From: an uncultured Clostridium sp.
GTDB taxonomy: Bacteria; Bacillota; Clostridia; Lachnospirales; Lachnospiraceae
Assembly (NCBI GenBank): GCA_900538475.1
Contig: UPYT01000012.1
Coordinates: 32,841 to 96,840, forward strand
Direction: 5' to 3'
Length of the DNA: 64,000 bases
Shown: in pieces, positions 34,332-43,246 of the stretch
Layout: the number at the start of each line of letters is the position of its first letter
Numbering within the stretch: the first letter of the stretch is position 1
The notes under the pieces: model-generated
What the model saw: only the letters and a program-made list of their open reading frames with translations
Told to the model about the DNA's origin: nothing
Database searches by the model: none
Position numbers and translations under genes: made by a program

Positions 34332-35588
34332 ATGCCATTTTCTGATAAGCAGCAGGAATTTTTTCAGAACGCAAGCCACCGATGGAATATCAAGGTGGGG
34401 GCTACACGTTCAGGAAAGACCTATATGGACTATTATGTAATCCCTAAGAGAATCCGCGCCAGAGTTGGAAAAGAGGGCTTGGTGGCAATCCTGGGTGTTT
34501 CTAAGGGCACGATCCAGCGAAACATCGTCGAGCCCTTACAGCGTATCTGGGGCACAAACCTTGTGGGGGATATCAACTCTCAAAACATCTGCCCCATGTT
34601 TGGTGAGGATGTTTACTGCCTGGGTGCTGAGAAGGTCAGTCAGGTATCCAAGATCCGTGGATCTTCGCTGAAATACTGCTATGGTGATGAGGTAGTGGAC
34701 TGGAATCAGGATGTATTCAATATGCTAAAATCCCGTCTGGATAAGCCGTATTCCTGTTTTGACGGGGCTTGTAATCCGGATGCTCCGCAGCACTGGTTTA
34801 AGCAGTTTCTGGATTCGAATGCAGATATTTACTGTCAGAAGTATGAGATATTCGATAATCCGTTTTTAAGCCCTGTATTTGTGGATGAGCTTTGCAAGGA
34901 GTACAAAGGGACAGTCCTGTATGACCGGTATATCCGGGGCCTGTGGGTAGCGGCGGAAGGCTCCGTGTATAAGTTGATGTGCGATGCAATATCCAGTGGA
35001 GGAGATAATCCGTTTGCAATCCAAGAGAAACCCAAGAGTATCATGCAGATCAACATTGGTGTGGACTTTGGTGGATCCGGCTCCGGCCATGCGTTTGTTG
35101 CTACGGCCTATTCCAGGGCATACCACAGCATTATTGCCCTTGCCAGCGAGCGGCATATGAGCAAAAACGGAAGCATTGATCCAGATAAGCTGGGGGATCT
35201 GTTTGTGGACTTCTGCCTGAAGATTATAAACCTGTACGGATTTATCACGGCTGTTTACTGCGACAGTGCAGAGCAGACGCTGATTGCAGGCTTAAGGACG
35301 GCGGTCAGGAAGTCGGGTTTTGGCTGGATCCGGATCGAGAACGCGCTTAAGACAACGATCAATGACCGGATACGATTCACGCAGCGGATGCTCAGCCAGC
35401 ACCGCTTTTTTTACATACAGGACCAGTGCAAGACATTGGAGGATGCTCTTACTACAGCTCTCTGGGACGAAAAGAAGAGCCTTGTGGAAGATGTGCGGCT
35501 GGATGATGGTACCAGTGACATAGATACGCTGGATGCGTTTGAATATACGTTTGAGCGGGATATCAGCCGGTTTATCCGGTACGAATAG
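34332..35588 (+). CDS. terL: terminase large subunit, PBSX type
   Basis: 418 residues. ATPase Walker A VGATRSGKT (about 22-30), a Walker B-like LKYCYGDEVVDW, then the RNase H-like nuclease domain with VDFGGSGSGHAF and YCDSAEQTLI acidic residues. It powers packaging and cuts concatemers. AAAGGAG precedes ATG 34332, 1 nt after the small subunit stop. Confidence 0.93.
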   Translation: MPFSDKQQEFFQNASHRWNIKVGATRSGKTYMDYYVIPKRIRARVGKEGLVAILGVSKGTIQRNIVEPLQRIWGTNLVGDINSQNICPMFGEDVYCLGAEKVSQVSKIRGSSLKYCYGDEVVDWNQDVFNMLKSRLDKPYSCFDGACNPDAPQHWFKQFLDSNADIYCQKYEIFDNPFLSPVFVDELCKEYKGTVLYDRYIRGLWVAAEGSVYKLMCDAISSGGDNPFAIQEKPKSIMQINIGVDFGGSGSGHAFVATAYSRAYHSIIALASERHMSKNGSIDPDKLGDLFVDFCLKIINLYGFITAVYCDSAEQTLIAGLRTAVRKSGFGWIRIENALKTTINDRIRFTQRMLSQHRFFYIQDQCKTLEDALTTALWDEKKSLVEDVRLDDGTSDIDTLDAFEYTFERDISRFIRYE

Positions 35589-35599
35589 AGGTGATGAGA

Positions 35600-36979
35600 A
35601 TGAAGTTTTCAAAGATGCTGACGGCAGTCACGGAGATATTGAATCAGGATTCCAATACGCAGGTGGATGTGTGCCTGACCTCACAGATGGCCTCTGCGAT
35701 TGAGCTATGGACAGCCATGTACGAGAATCATGCTCCATGGGTAGACCGGAAAAAAGTAAAAAGTGCACAGATCCCGGCAGCCATCGCCTCAGAGATTGCC
35801 AGGCTGGTGACACTGGAAATGCAGTCTGAGATTACCGGCGGGGAAGCTGCTGCATATCTGAACCAGGAGTACCAGAGGAACGTTCTGTCTGACCTGCGGC
35901 GCTATGTGGAGTATGGGTGTGCAAAAGGCGGCCTGATCCTTAAGCCATATATGACTAAGACAAGGCTTGCAGTCCAGTATGTGCAGGCAGACGGCTTTTT
36001 CCCTCTGTCCTTTGATGATTCAGGCCGGATCCTGCAATGTGTATTTACAGAGCAGTTCCGGAAAGGGAAAAAGATATATACCCGGTTGGAAGTACACACG
36101 CTACAGAATGATATGATCCATATCACAAACAGGGCTTTCGTGGCAACCAATGATTACAGCCTGGGGACAGAAATAGAGGTCAGCAGTGTTGATCGATGGT
36201 CTGAGCTGGTGCCGGAGCTTTCGCTTGCAGGATCAGACCGGCTCCTGTTTGGGTATTTCAAGGTCCCTATGGCAAATGCGGAGGACACAGACAGCCCGTT
36301 GGGGGTATCGGTATATTCCAGGGCAGACGAGCTGATAGCAGAAGCAGATCAGCGGTATTCAAACATCTGCTGGGAGTATGAGGGCACGCAGCTTGCAGTA
36401 CATATCGCGGAGAGCCTGTTAAAATACAATACAGACCAGAATAAGTTTGAATATCCAGGAGGCAAAGAGAGGCTATACCGCAGAGTAAGTTATGCGACTG
36501 GTGCAACGGATAAGCCGTTTATTGATGTATTCTCTCCGGCAATCCGGGACACAGCCTTGTTTAATGGATTCAACGCCCAGCTGAGGTTGATCGAGTTTTC
36601 CTGCAATCTGGCCTACGGTACCCTGTCAGATCCCCAGAACGTGGACAAGACGGCTACGGAAATCAAAGTCAGCAAACAGAGATCATACACATTTGTTTCG
36701 GATACGCAGATGGCCTTACAGAGGGCGTTGGAAGATCTGGTATACGCCATGAACTTCTGGGCTGCGCTGTATGGCCTGATTCCACCGGGAAATGATTATC
36801 AGGTATCCTTTGTATGGGATGACAGCATCATTGTGGATGCAGAAGAAGAACGCCAGACCGACCGGCAGGATGTGGCTATGGGCGTAATGCCTCTGGCTGA
36901 GTACCGCAGTAAGTGGTACGGCGAGACATTGGAGGAGGCTGCTAAAAATCTGCCGGAGCCTGCATTGGTAGAGGAGTGA
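35600..36979 (+). CDS. portal protein (SPP1 gp6 type)
   Basis: 459 residues from ATG 35600 with GAGGTGATG at proper distance. The family pattern of a mixed N-terminal stem/wing region (IELWTAMYENHAPWV, IASEIARLVTLEM) and a helical C-terminal crown fits SPP1-like portals that form the DNA entry ring. Gene order TerL-portal-MuF is canonical. Confidence 0.88.
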   Translation: MKFSKMLTAVTEILNQDSNTQVDVCLTSQMASAIELWTAMYENHAPWVDRKKVKSAQIPAAIASEIARLVTLEMQSEITGGEAAAYLNQEYQRNVLSDLRRYVEYGCAKGGLILKPYMTKTRLAVQYVQADGFFPLSFDDSGRILQCVFTEQFRKGKKIYTRLEVHTLQNDMIHITNRAFVATNDYSLGTEIEVSSVDRWSELVPELSLAGSDRLLFGYFKVPMANAEDTDSPLGVSVYSRADELIAEADQRYSNICWEYEGTQLAVHIAESLLKYNTDQNKFEYPGGKERLYRRVSYATGATDKPFIDVFSPAIRDTALFNGFNAQLRLIEFSCNLAYGTLSDPQNVDKTATEIKVSKQRSYTFVSDTQMALQRALEDLVYAMNFWAALYGLIPPGNDYQVSFVWDDSIIVDAEEERQTDRQDVAMGVMPLAEYRSKWYGETLEEAAKNLPEPALVEE

Positions 36980-36983
36980 TACC

Positions 36984-38777
36984 ATGACACCCGAAGAACT
37001 GGAGAAGCTGCCAAAGCCATTAGAGCGCACCATGACAGCGCTGGAGCTGTCTGTTATGTCTGAAATCATACAGCGTATAAATGAGGTATCCCAGATTACT
37101 CCGGTGATTGACTGGCTGCTGATCCGGATGGATGCTGTTGGCAAGAGCCGGAAAGGGATCAAGCGCCTGCTTCAGGAGGGGATTGAATCAGCAGGGCTTG
37201 ATATCGACCAGATCTACGATCAGGCTGCACAGTCTGATTATATCCGCAACAAGGCTATTTATGAGGCCGCAGGCCGGGACTATCTGCCTTATGAAGAAAA
37301 CCAATGGCTCCAGCAAGTTGTGGAAGCGGTCAGGGAACAGACCAGGGACAGCCTGAGGCCGATGGAAAACATCACCCAGACAACCGGGTTCAATGTGCAG
37401 ATGGGAGGACGAAAGGTATTCACGCCGCTGTCGGAGTATCTGGAGCGCAGCCTGGACAAAGCCATGCTGGGGATCACTACCGGTACAAGGACGTACAGTC
37501 AGGCCATAGGGGAAGTCATTGACGAGATGACAGCCAGCGGCATCCGGACCGTGGATTATGCGTCTGGAAAATCCGACCGGATTGAGGTGGCTGCAAGGCG
37601 TGCGGTGATGACGGGCGTAGCCCAAATGGTTGATAAGGTGAATGAGAAGAACGCCAAGGAGTTGGGGACAGATTACTGGGAAGTAGACTGGCACATGGGG
37701 GCCAGAAACACAGGGGCTGGGTACCTGAACCATCAGAGCTGGCAGGGGAAGGTTTACTCCTCTGAGGAGATGCGGACAGTCTGCGGATTGGGGGAGATGC
37801 TGGGATTTGCCGGTATTAACTGCTACCATATCCGTTTTCCCTTCCTTCCAGGTATCAGCAAACGGAGGTATACAGATGAGTGGCTGGAAGAACAGAACCG
37901 GAAAGAAAATGAAAAAAAGCTGTTTAATGGGCGTGAATACGATACATATGGAGCCTTACAGTATCAACGGCGCTTGGAGCGCACGATCCGGAAACAGAAG
38001 CAGGATGTTAAGCTTTTAGAGGAGGCTAAGGCTGATCAGGATGATATTACAGCGGCTAAGAGCAGGCTGAGGCTGACGAACAAGACCTATGTAGAGTTTT
38101 CTAAGGAAATGGGGCTCAGGCAGCAGCGGGAACGGCTGAGGATCGCAAAAAATATATCCGGGAGAGAAAAGACTTTTATTCGTACAGAAACAGAAAGTGC
38201 GAATATTGAGAATCTTCGTAAGGGCAGCAATGTTGTTGACTTAAAGAAGATTGAAACGGATCTGTTCAGAAGTAAATTTACACAACTTACTGGAAATTCA
38301 GCAGTAAATGATTCTTTAAGGAAATATGCAAGAGCCATGCTTGTCCATAGAAACGGAAGTGACGGAGAAGATCTGTATATTATCAGTGCGAAGAGCGGAA
38401 AAAGGCTTTTTTCTAAAACAAGCGGATCTAATGACCTGGGAGTGGAATTATCCAAAGAAGAGATCGAGAAGATTCGGAGTTATGCTAAAACAGAGGGGAT
38501 TATAGGGATGCACAATCACCCAACAAATTTATATCCTACAGGAGGAGATTTTGTATCTGCTGGAGCAAGAGGATATGCATTTGGAGTAGTAGTCACCCAT
38601 GATGGAAGAGTGTTCCAGTATAAAGCCGGAGATAAACCATTTCGCAGTGAATATTTTAATAAGACCGTTGACAAATATGTTTCCAAGCCATACACTTATG
38701 GCATAGAAGATGCACAGCTGATTGCATTAAAAGAATTTGAAAAGGAGTTTGGAATTGAATGGAAGGAGTTAAAATAA
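36984..38777 (+). CDS. minor capsid protein 2 (MuF/SPP1 gp7-like) with JAB-like C-terminal domain
   Basis: 597 residues. The N-terminal ~310 residues are phage minor capsid protein 2 (AMLGITTGTRTYSQAIGEVI, RRAVMTGVAQMVDK, NTGAGYLNHQSWQGK). A charged coiled coil (about 315-390) leads to an extra domain at about 400-597 with GMHNHPTNLYPTGGDF. His510, His512 and Asp522 resemble a JAMM/JAB metal site with one residue less spacing. This part is AT-richer than the head domain. MuF proteins are known carriers of swapped C-terminal toxin or effector domains, so this is probably such an effector delivered with the virion. Confidence 0.85.
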   Translation: MTPEELEKLPKPLERTMTALELSVMSEIIQRINEVSQITPVIDWLLIRMDAVGKSRKGIKRLLQEGIESAGLDIDQIYDQAAQSDYIRNKAIYEAAGRDYLPYEENQWLQQVVEAVREQTRDSLRPMENITQTTGFNVQMGGRKVFTPLSEYLERSLDKAMLGITTGTRTYSQAIGEVIDEMTASGIRTVDYASGKSDRIEVAARRAVMTGVAQMVDKVNEKNAKELGTDYWEVDWHMGARNTGAGYLNHQSWQGKVYSSEEMRTVCGLGEMLGFAGINCYHIRFPFLPGISKRRYTDEWLEEQNRKENEKKLFNGREYDTYGALQYQRRLERTIRKQKQDVKLLEEAKADQDDITAAKSRLRLTNKTYVEFSKEMGLRQQRERLRIAKNISGREKTFIRTETESANIENLRKGSNVVDLKKIETDLFRSKFTQLTGNSAVNDSLRKYARAMLVHRNGSDGEDLYIISAKSGKRLFSKTSGSNDLGVELSKEEIEKIRSYAKTEGIIGMHNHPTNLYPTGGDFVSAGARGYAFGVVVTHDGRVFQYKAGDKPFRSEYFNKTVDKYVSKPYTYGIEDAQLIALKEFEKEFGIEWKELK

Positions 38778-38887
38778 GGGGTAAGGATGCCATAGTCCAT
38801 GAAGAAATGACAGAAGAGGAAAGAAATGCAGAATTAGAACGATTGAAAAAGGAAAGTGAAGATTTAACCGAATGGGAAGAAGAGTAG
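38759..38887 (+). CDS. 42-residue acidic protein overlapping the MuF gene end; possible immunity partner
   Basis: ATG 38759 after AAAAGGAGT; it overlaps the MuF gene by 19 nt. More than a third Glu/Asp (EEMTEEERNAELERLKKE). Small acidic proteins directly after a polymorphic effector are typical immunity candidates, but it could be a simple virion accessory protein. A terminator follows. Confidence 0.6.
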   Translation: MEGVKIRGKDAIVHEEMTEEERNAELERLKKESEDLTEWEEE

Positions 38888-38889
38888 AT

Positions 38890-38920
38890 ACCACCAGTCA
38901 GTAATGGCCGGTGGTTTTTT
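38890..38920 (+). terminator. intrinsic terminator
   Basis: Stem ACCACC / GGTGGT followed by T5 after the MuF effector unit. This closes the effector pair as its own block. Confidence 0.7.
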
Positions 38921-38935
38921 ATACCCATTTTTAGC

Positions 38936-38951
38936 GTTGTGACGTCGCAAC
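38936..38951. repeat. inverted repeat GTTGTG-ACGT-CGCAAC, copy 2 of 4
   Basis: Shares with copy 3 (52180) a preceding TTTTTATACCC and T-rich stretch, so the repeated unit there is about 40 bp. Confidence 0.55.
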
Positions 38952-38966
38952 AGGAAGGAATACACA

Positions 38967-39125
38967 ATGAGTAGATTTCTAAACTGGCTGAAACGGTTCT
39001 TTTGCAGGGCGAATCCTGAATGTGAGCACCTGTATAAAAAGCACTGGTGCCGTCGCCATGGCCCTTATGGCGGGTATGTGAGGTGGTGTGTCAAGTGCGG
39101 AAAAATTAGTCATAGCAAGTCATAG
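38967..39125 (+). CDS. small zinc-ribbon-like protein
   Basis: 52 residues (MSRFLNWLKRFF start) with CRANPEC, HWCRRHG and WCVKCGK cysteines, basic overall. AGGAAGGAA precedes ATG 38967. Together with the inverted repeat before and the terminator after, it looks like a separate insertion between head genes. Confidence 0.58.
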   Translation: MSRFLNWLKRFFCRANPECEHLYKKHWCRRHGPYGGYVRWCVKCGKISHSKS

Positions 39126-39138
39126 AATTAGTCATAGA

Positions 39139-39167
39139 CACGCAGGCGGTGCCTGGGTGTTATTTTT
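39139..39167 (+). terminator. intrinsic terminator with conserved ATTAGTCATAG upstream, copy 1
   Basis: Stem CACGCAGGC / GCCTGGGTG, loop GGT, then TTATTTTT. The stretch starting ATTAGTCATAG (39127) is repeated before the terminator at 55829. Confidence 0.75.
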
Positions 39168-39277
39168 ACGCCTTTTTCGGTCAGATGATGAGACCTAAAA
39201 CAGTCATTCGTTTGGTGGACGGTTACACACCTATAAATAACCTAATGGCGAATCAATACAAAGAAAGGATGCAGGAA

Positions 39278-39811
39278 ATGAAAACAGAAGATTTACAGGC
39301 AAAGGGTCTGACACAGGAGCAGATTGATTATGTAATGGCCGAATATGGTAAGGAGCTTAACGGGATTAAGCAGGACCGGGATAACTACAAGACCCAGCTT
39401 GCAGCGGCGCAGACTACGCTTAAAAGTTTTGAGGGCGTAAATGTCCAGGAGCTTCAGGGCAAGATCACACAGCTGACTGCTGATCTGGCAAACAAGGAAA
39501 CAGAGTATCAGAAGCAGATTGCCGACAGGGATTTTAATGACCTGTTAAAGGCAACGGCAGAGGGCTATAAGCCAAGGAATCTGAAAGCCGTCATGCCATT
39601 CCTGGACGTTGAAAAGCTGAAAGGCAGCAAGAACCAGGAAGCAGACATCAAGGCCGCCCTGGATGCGGTGAAGAAGGACAATGCATATCTGTTTCAGGAT
39701 GTCAGTATTCCCAGGGTGGTGTCTTCTACGCCTGGCCCGGGCGGTGCAGCGACGGAGGACACAAAAGCCAGAGCCAATGCAGCATTAAGAAACATTTTAG
39801 GAAGAGAATAA
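39278..39811 (+). CDS. phage scaffolding protein (minor structural GP20 type)
   Basis: About 177 residues from ATG 39278. The first half is coiled coil (GKELNGIKQDRDNYKTQLAA), followed by DRDFNDLLKATAEGYKPRNL and KAVMPFLDVEKLKG, the family signature, and a disordered Gly/Ala/Thr tail. It acts inside the procapsid before DNA entry. An upstream frame to 39149 has no ribosome binding site. Confidence 0.88.
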   Translation: MKTEDLQAKGLTQEQIDYVMAEYGKELNGIKQDRDNYKTQLAAAQTTLKSFEGVNVQELQGKITQLTADLANKETEYQKQIADRDFNDLLKATAEGYKPRNLKAVMPFLDVEKLKGSKNQEADIKAALDAVKKDNAYLFQDVSIPRVVSSTPGPGGAATEDTKARANAALRNILGRE

Positions 39812-39824
39812 GGAGGTAAACAAT

Positions 39825-41018
39825 ATGGCAGTACATATTACAAGCAGGGCCGATGCAGAGGCCATTATCCGTGAGCAGGTGGTATCCACTATTTTTCAGG
39901 ACGCTCCCAAACAGTCAGTATTTATGTCTTTGGCGCGCAAGCTGCCGAATATGACAAGCAACCAGACCCGCATCCGCGTACTGGATTTCCTGCCAACTGC
40001 TTACTGGGTAAACGGTGATACCGGTATGAAGCAGACCAGCAAGCAGGCATGGGATAATGTGTATATCAATGCGGCAGAGCTGGCAGTCATCATTCCGATT
40101 CCGGAGGCGGTACTGGATGATGCAGAGTTTGACATTTTCGGAGAGATCACTCCGAGGGTGAATGAGGCGATCGGCCAGAAGGTGGACAGTGCCATTATCT
40201 TTGGCGTGAACCGTCCGGCAGAGTGGCAGAACGATATTGTTACTCTGGCACGTCAGGCAGGTAATAACGTAGCACCTAGCGGCAGCCCTGATTATTATGA
40301 TCTGATTCTTGGAGAAGGCGGTGTTATTTCCAAGGTAGAGGAAGATGGTTATATGTCCACAGGTGCTCTGGCATCCATGGGAATGAGGGCAAAACTGAGA
40401 GGGATTAAGGCTACGGATGGAACCCCGATCTTTAAGTCAGATATGCAGGGATCCACAAACTATGCACTGGATGGTGCGCCTATGTATTTCCCGCAGAACG
40501 GTGCATTTGACAATACGATCGCTCAGCTGATTATTGGTGATTTCAAACAGGCTGTATACGCGATCCGTCAGGATATCACTGTAAAAATCCTGGATCAGGG
40601 TGTTATTCAGGATCCTGCTACAAAAGAAATCGCTTACAACCTGGCTCAGCAGGACATGGTGGCGCTGCGTGTCGTATTTCGTATGGGATGGGCGCTCCCG
40701 AACCCTGCAACCAGGATGGATGAGGATCGTGTGGGCTGTCCGTTTGCTTATCTGGAGCCAGCGACGGCAATGACCACCCAGAAGGTTACATTTACAGTCA
40801 AGGACAACAACAGTGAGCCGAAAGCGGTTGAAGGTGCCATTGTAGACGTCAATGGTTCCAGACTGAAAACCAATGCTTCCGGCGTGGCAGAGTTCCATCT
40901 GCGTCCGGGCACCTATCCGGCAAAGATCAAGAAGAGTGGGTATGGCACTGTGACAGAAACAGTGACCGTGGACAAGTCCGCAGTACCTAAAGCAGTTACC
41001 CTGATCCCGAATGCGTAG
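39825..41018 (+). CDS. major capsid protein (HK97 fold) with C-terminal Ig/PEGA-like domain
   Basis: 397 residues. An HK97-type body (about 1-310: SVFMSLARKLPNM, ELAVIIPIPEAVLDDAEFDI, DFKQAVYAIRQDITVKI) is followed by a beta-sandwich segment (about 318-397: TFTVKDNNSEPKAVEGAIVD, TYPAKIKKSGYGTVTETVTV) like carboxypeptidase-regulatory/PEGA domains that decorate capsids. GGAGG ribosome binding site. Most abundant virion protein if the phage is produced. Confidence 0.92.
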   Translation: MAVHITSRADAEAIIREQVVSTIFQDAPKQSVFMSLARKLPNMTSNQTRIRVLDFLPTAYWVNGDTGMKQTSKQAWDNVYINAAELAVIIPIPEAVLDDAEFDIFGEITPRVNEAIGQKVDSAIIFGVNRPAEWQNDIVTLARQAGNNVAPSGSPDYYDLILGEGGVISKVEEDGYMSTGALASMGMRAKLRGIKATDGTPIFKSDMQGSTNYALDGAPMYFPQNGAFDNTIAQLIIGDFKQAVYAIRQDITVKILDQGVIQDPATKEIAYNLAQQDMVALRVVFRMGWALPNPATRMDEDRVGCPFAYLEPATAMTTQKVTFTVKDNNSEPKAVEGAIVDVNGSRLKTNASGVAEFHLRPGTYPAKIKKSGYGTVTETVTVDKSAVPKAVTLIPNA

Positions 41019-41035
41019 AAAGGAGCTGGGCGCTG

Positions 41036-41404
41036 ATGAGTTATGCAGATGAAGGATTCTATACAGACCGATATTTGTTAGGCCGTAAGCCGGTCATCAG
41101 CGCCGGCTTTGACTTCTATTCCCGTCAGGCCAGCCAGGTGATTGACAGCTATACGTTCGGACGTTTAAAGCAGACGGCGAAGATTCCGGAGGCGGTGCGC
41201 CTGTGCTGCTGTGAGCTGGCAGAGGCTGAGCTTTCCAGAGAAAAGCAGAAGAGGGATTCTGGTGGGAAAACGTCCGAGAAAATTGGAACCTATTCCGTCA
41301 GCTTTGCCTCTTCGGGAGAGCGCGATTCTGCATATGCCAGGGAACAGGAGGCCATCGTGATGAAATGGCTTGGAGGTACCGGCCTGTGTTATCAGGGGGT
41401 GTGA
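41036..41404 (+). CDS. head-tail connector / DNA packaging adaptor protein
   Basis: 122 residues, helical (DSYTFGRLKQTAKIPEAVRL, CCELAEAELSREKQKR). Position right after the capsid gene and length match the gp6/gp15-like adaptors that sit under the portal. Confidence 0.75.
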   Translation: MSYADEGFYTDRYLLGRKPVISAGFDFYSRQASQVIDSYTFGRLKQTAKIPEAVRLCCCELAEAELSREKQKRDSGGKTSEKIGTYSVSFASSGERDSAYAREQEAIVMKWLGGTGLCYQGV

Positions 41405-41405
41405 G

Positions 41406-41786
41406 ATGTATACCAATGCAGATGTGACATTATACCTGTACAGCAAAGAGGGCAGGGACGTACGATATACCCGTGTCCCCATTGAGGGAGTGTACTGGGA
41501 GGATGTGCAGCAGTCCACATTTCTGAAGACAGGGCAGAAGGATGCGGCTTCTGTCCTGCTGGTAATCCCGTATGAGAGCCTGAATCGTCCGTTGCGTATC
41601 ACCAGAGGAAAAGATCTGGCTGTCAAAGGGATTATTACGGATGAAATCGACAGCAGCACGCAGGAAGCCTTGTCGAAGTCATTGGCAGCCTTAAAGGCGT
41701 CCCATGATTATGTGACCGTTACCACAGCAGATGAACGGCTGTATGGCAGTGAATCCGTGTGGCATTATGAGCTGTCCTGCAAGTAA
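41406..41786 (+). CDS. head closure-type protein
   Basis: 126 residues from ATG 41406, mostly beta (DVTLYLYSKEGRDVRYTRV, ASVLLVIPYESLNRPL). Second gene after capsid, corresponding to the stopper/head-closure position in siphoviruses. The assignment rests mainly on gene order. Confidence 0.65.
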   Translation: MYTNADVTLYLYSKEGRDVRYTRVPIEGVYWEDVQQSTFLKTGQKDAASVLLVIPYESLNRPLRITRGKDLAVKGIITDEIDSSTQEALSKSLAALKASHDYVTVTTADERLYGSESVWHYELSCK

Positions 41787-41795
41787 GGATGCATT

Positions 41796-42263
41796 ATGGA
41801 GGTTGAATTTGAAATGAAGTCCACCGAGGCTCTTCTGAGAGCCCGTGGCTTGCAGAAAAATGGGCCGGTACAAAAGCTGGTAGACAGTGAGTGCATGAGG
41901 TACATGTCCTCATATATGCCACGCAGACAGGCGGGAGAGCTGGAACACATGATGGCTATGGCGACTGTGGTCGGATCCGGGCAGATCGACATTCCTGGGC
42001 CTTACGCTCATTACCTCTATGAGGGCATTGTGTATGAAGATCCTGAATTAAAATGTGCTGGTTGGATATCCAATACTCCAGGGCCATATTTTGGTCAGTG
42101 GTATTCCCGGAAGGGTGTAATCAAGGTTCGCACAAACCGGGAATTGACATACACTGGGGCTCCCATGCGTGGCAAGAAGTGGTTTGAGAGGATGAAGGCA
42201 GACCACAAGGATGATATCCTCCGGGCGGCGCAGGCTCTGGCAGATAGGAGGGGAAGTTCATGA
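41796..42263 (+). CDS. minor capsid / HK97 gp10-like neck protein
   Basis: 155 residues. CMRYMSSYMPRRQAGELEHM and GPYAHYLYEGIVYEDPE resemble the minor capsid protein family related to gp10-like tail completion proteins; the C-terminus is basic (KKWFERMKADHKDDILRAA). It overlaps the next gene by 4 nt. Confidence 0.75.
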   Translation: MEVEFEMKSTEALLRARGLQKNGPVQKLVDSECMRYMSSYMPRRQAGELEHMMAMATVVGSGQIDIPGPYAHYLYEGIVYEDPELKCAGWISNTPGPYFGQWYSRKGVIKVRTNRELTYTGAPMRGKKWFERMKADHKDDILRAAQALADRRGSS

Positions 42264-42715
42264 CCATCATAGACTATATGCGTCAGACATTGACGGAGTA
42301 TCCAAAGATTTCTGAGTTTCTGGCCGGAGATGAGATCCATATTGATTTTACGGAGCCAGACCCGGTCAATTACGGCCTGACCAGTAACGGGGACAGCCTG
42401 GTAAAGGAGGATGTGCTGGGAAACCAGATCCGGCAGCATAATTTTGTTATGTATGCGGTCGGTCAGTCCTTTACAGATTATAACCGGCTAGCAAACAGCA
42501 ACTTCCTTCTGGAGCTGTCACTCTGGCTGGAGAGGCTGCCTCCCGGGGATGAGCTTACATTTCAGGCCGGAGAACAGGAACTAAAGGGAACTTTTTTAAA
42601 GGCAACCACAGCCAATGCAATGAGCATGGGGCTGATGGGGGACACCGTTGACAGTGGCGTAATGTATCAGCTGCAGATCTACGCCCAGTACAAAATAGAA
42701 AGCGAGGAATTTTAA
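42260..42715 (+). CDS. tail completion / tail terminator-like protein
   Basis: 151 residues, alpha-beta (YMRQTLTEYPKISEFLAGDE, NFVMYAVGQSFTDYNRLANS). In the fourth slot after the capsid, immediately before the tail tube, it matches the tail terminator position of siphoviruses. Confidence 0.72.
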   Translation: MTIIDYMRQTLTEYPKISEFLAGDEIHIDFTEPDPVNYGLTSNGDSLVKEDVLGNQIRQHNFVMYAVGQSFTDYNRLANSNFLLELSLWLERLPPGDELTFQAGEQELKGTFLKATTANAMSMGLMGDTVDSGVMYQLQIYAQYKIESEEF

Positions 42716-43234
42716 ATGCCAGAAGCAGTAACAGGGAAAATCAAACGTAAATTCATGGCGCACTATATTGATTCGGTAGCTCCGGGAGCAGGATCAGAGG
42801 CGGCAAAATATGTCCGCTTAGGCAAGGATCTGGAAGAGTTCAATGTGGAAATGAACGCCAATGTGGAAACTAAAAACAATATTTTAGGTGAAACTTCTGT
42901 AAATCTGGACAGCTATCAGCCTCAGGCATCTGCTGAACCGTATTATGCAGAGATTGGCGATCCTCTGTTTGAACGGTTGCAGGCAATCATTGATAAGCGC
43001 CAGACTTTGGATGATCTGAAGACTTCCGTGGTGGAAGTGCATCTTTGGGACGAGGATGAGTCAAAGACTGGCTCCTATGTGGCATATAAAGAAGATGCCA
43101 TTATTGAGGTTTCCAGCTATGGCGGTGATACAACCGGATACCAGATCCCGTTTAATGTACACCATACCGGCAACAGGGTGAAGGGCTTGTTTACGTTGGC
43201 TACTAAGGCGTTTGTAGAAGATGGGAAAGAATGA
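42716..43234 (+). CDS. major tail (tube) protein
   Basis: 172 residues, beta-rich (KVKR-like basic start, GKDLEEFNVEMNANVETKNN, VVEVHLWDEDESKTGSYVAY). Gene order and size match the Siphoviridae tube protein, which stacks in rings around the tape measure. Confidence 0.82.
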   Translation: MPEAVTGKIKRKFMAHYIDSVAPGAGSEAAKYVRLGKDLEEFNVEMNANVETKNNILGETSVNLDSYQPQASAEPYYAEIGDPLFERLQAIIDKRQTLDDLKTSVVEVHLWDEDESKTGSYVAYKEDAIIEVSSYGGDTTGYQIPFNVHHTGNRVKGLFTLATKAFVEDGKE

Positions 43235-43246
43235 AGAGGGGTCCGA

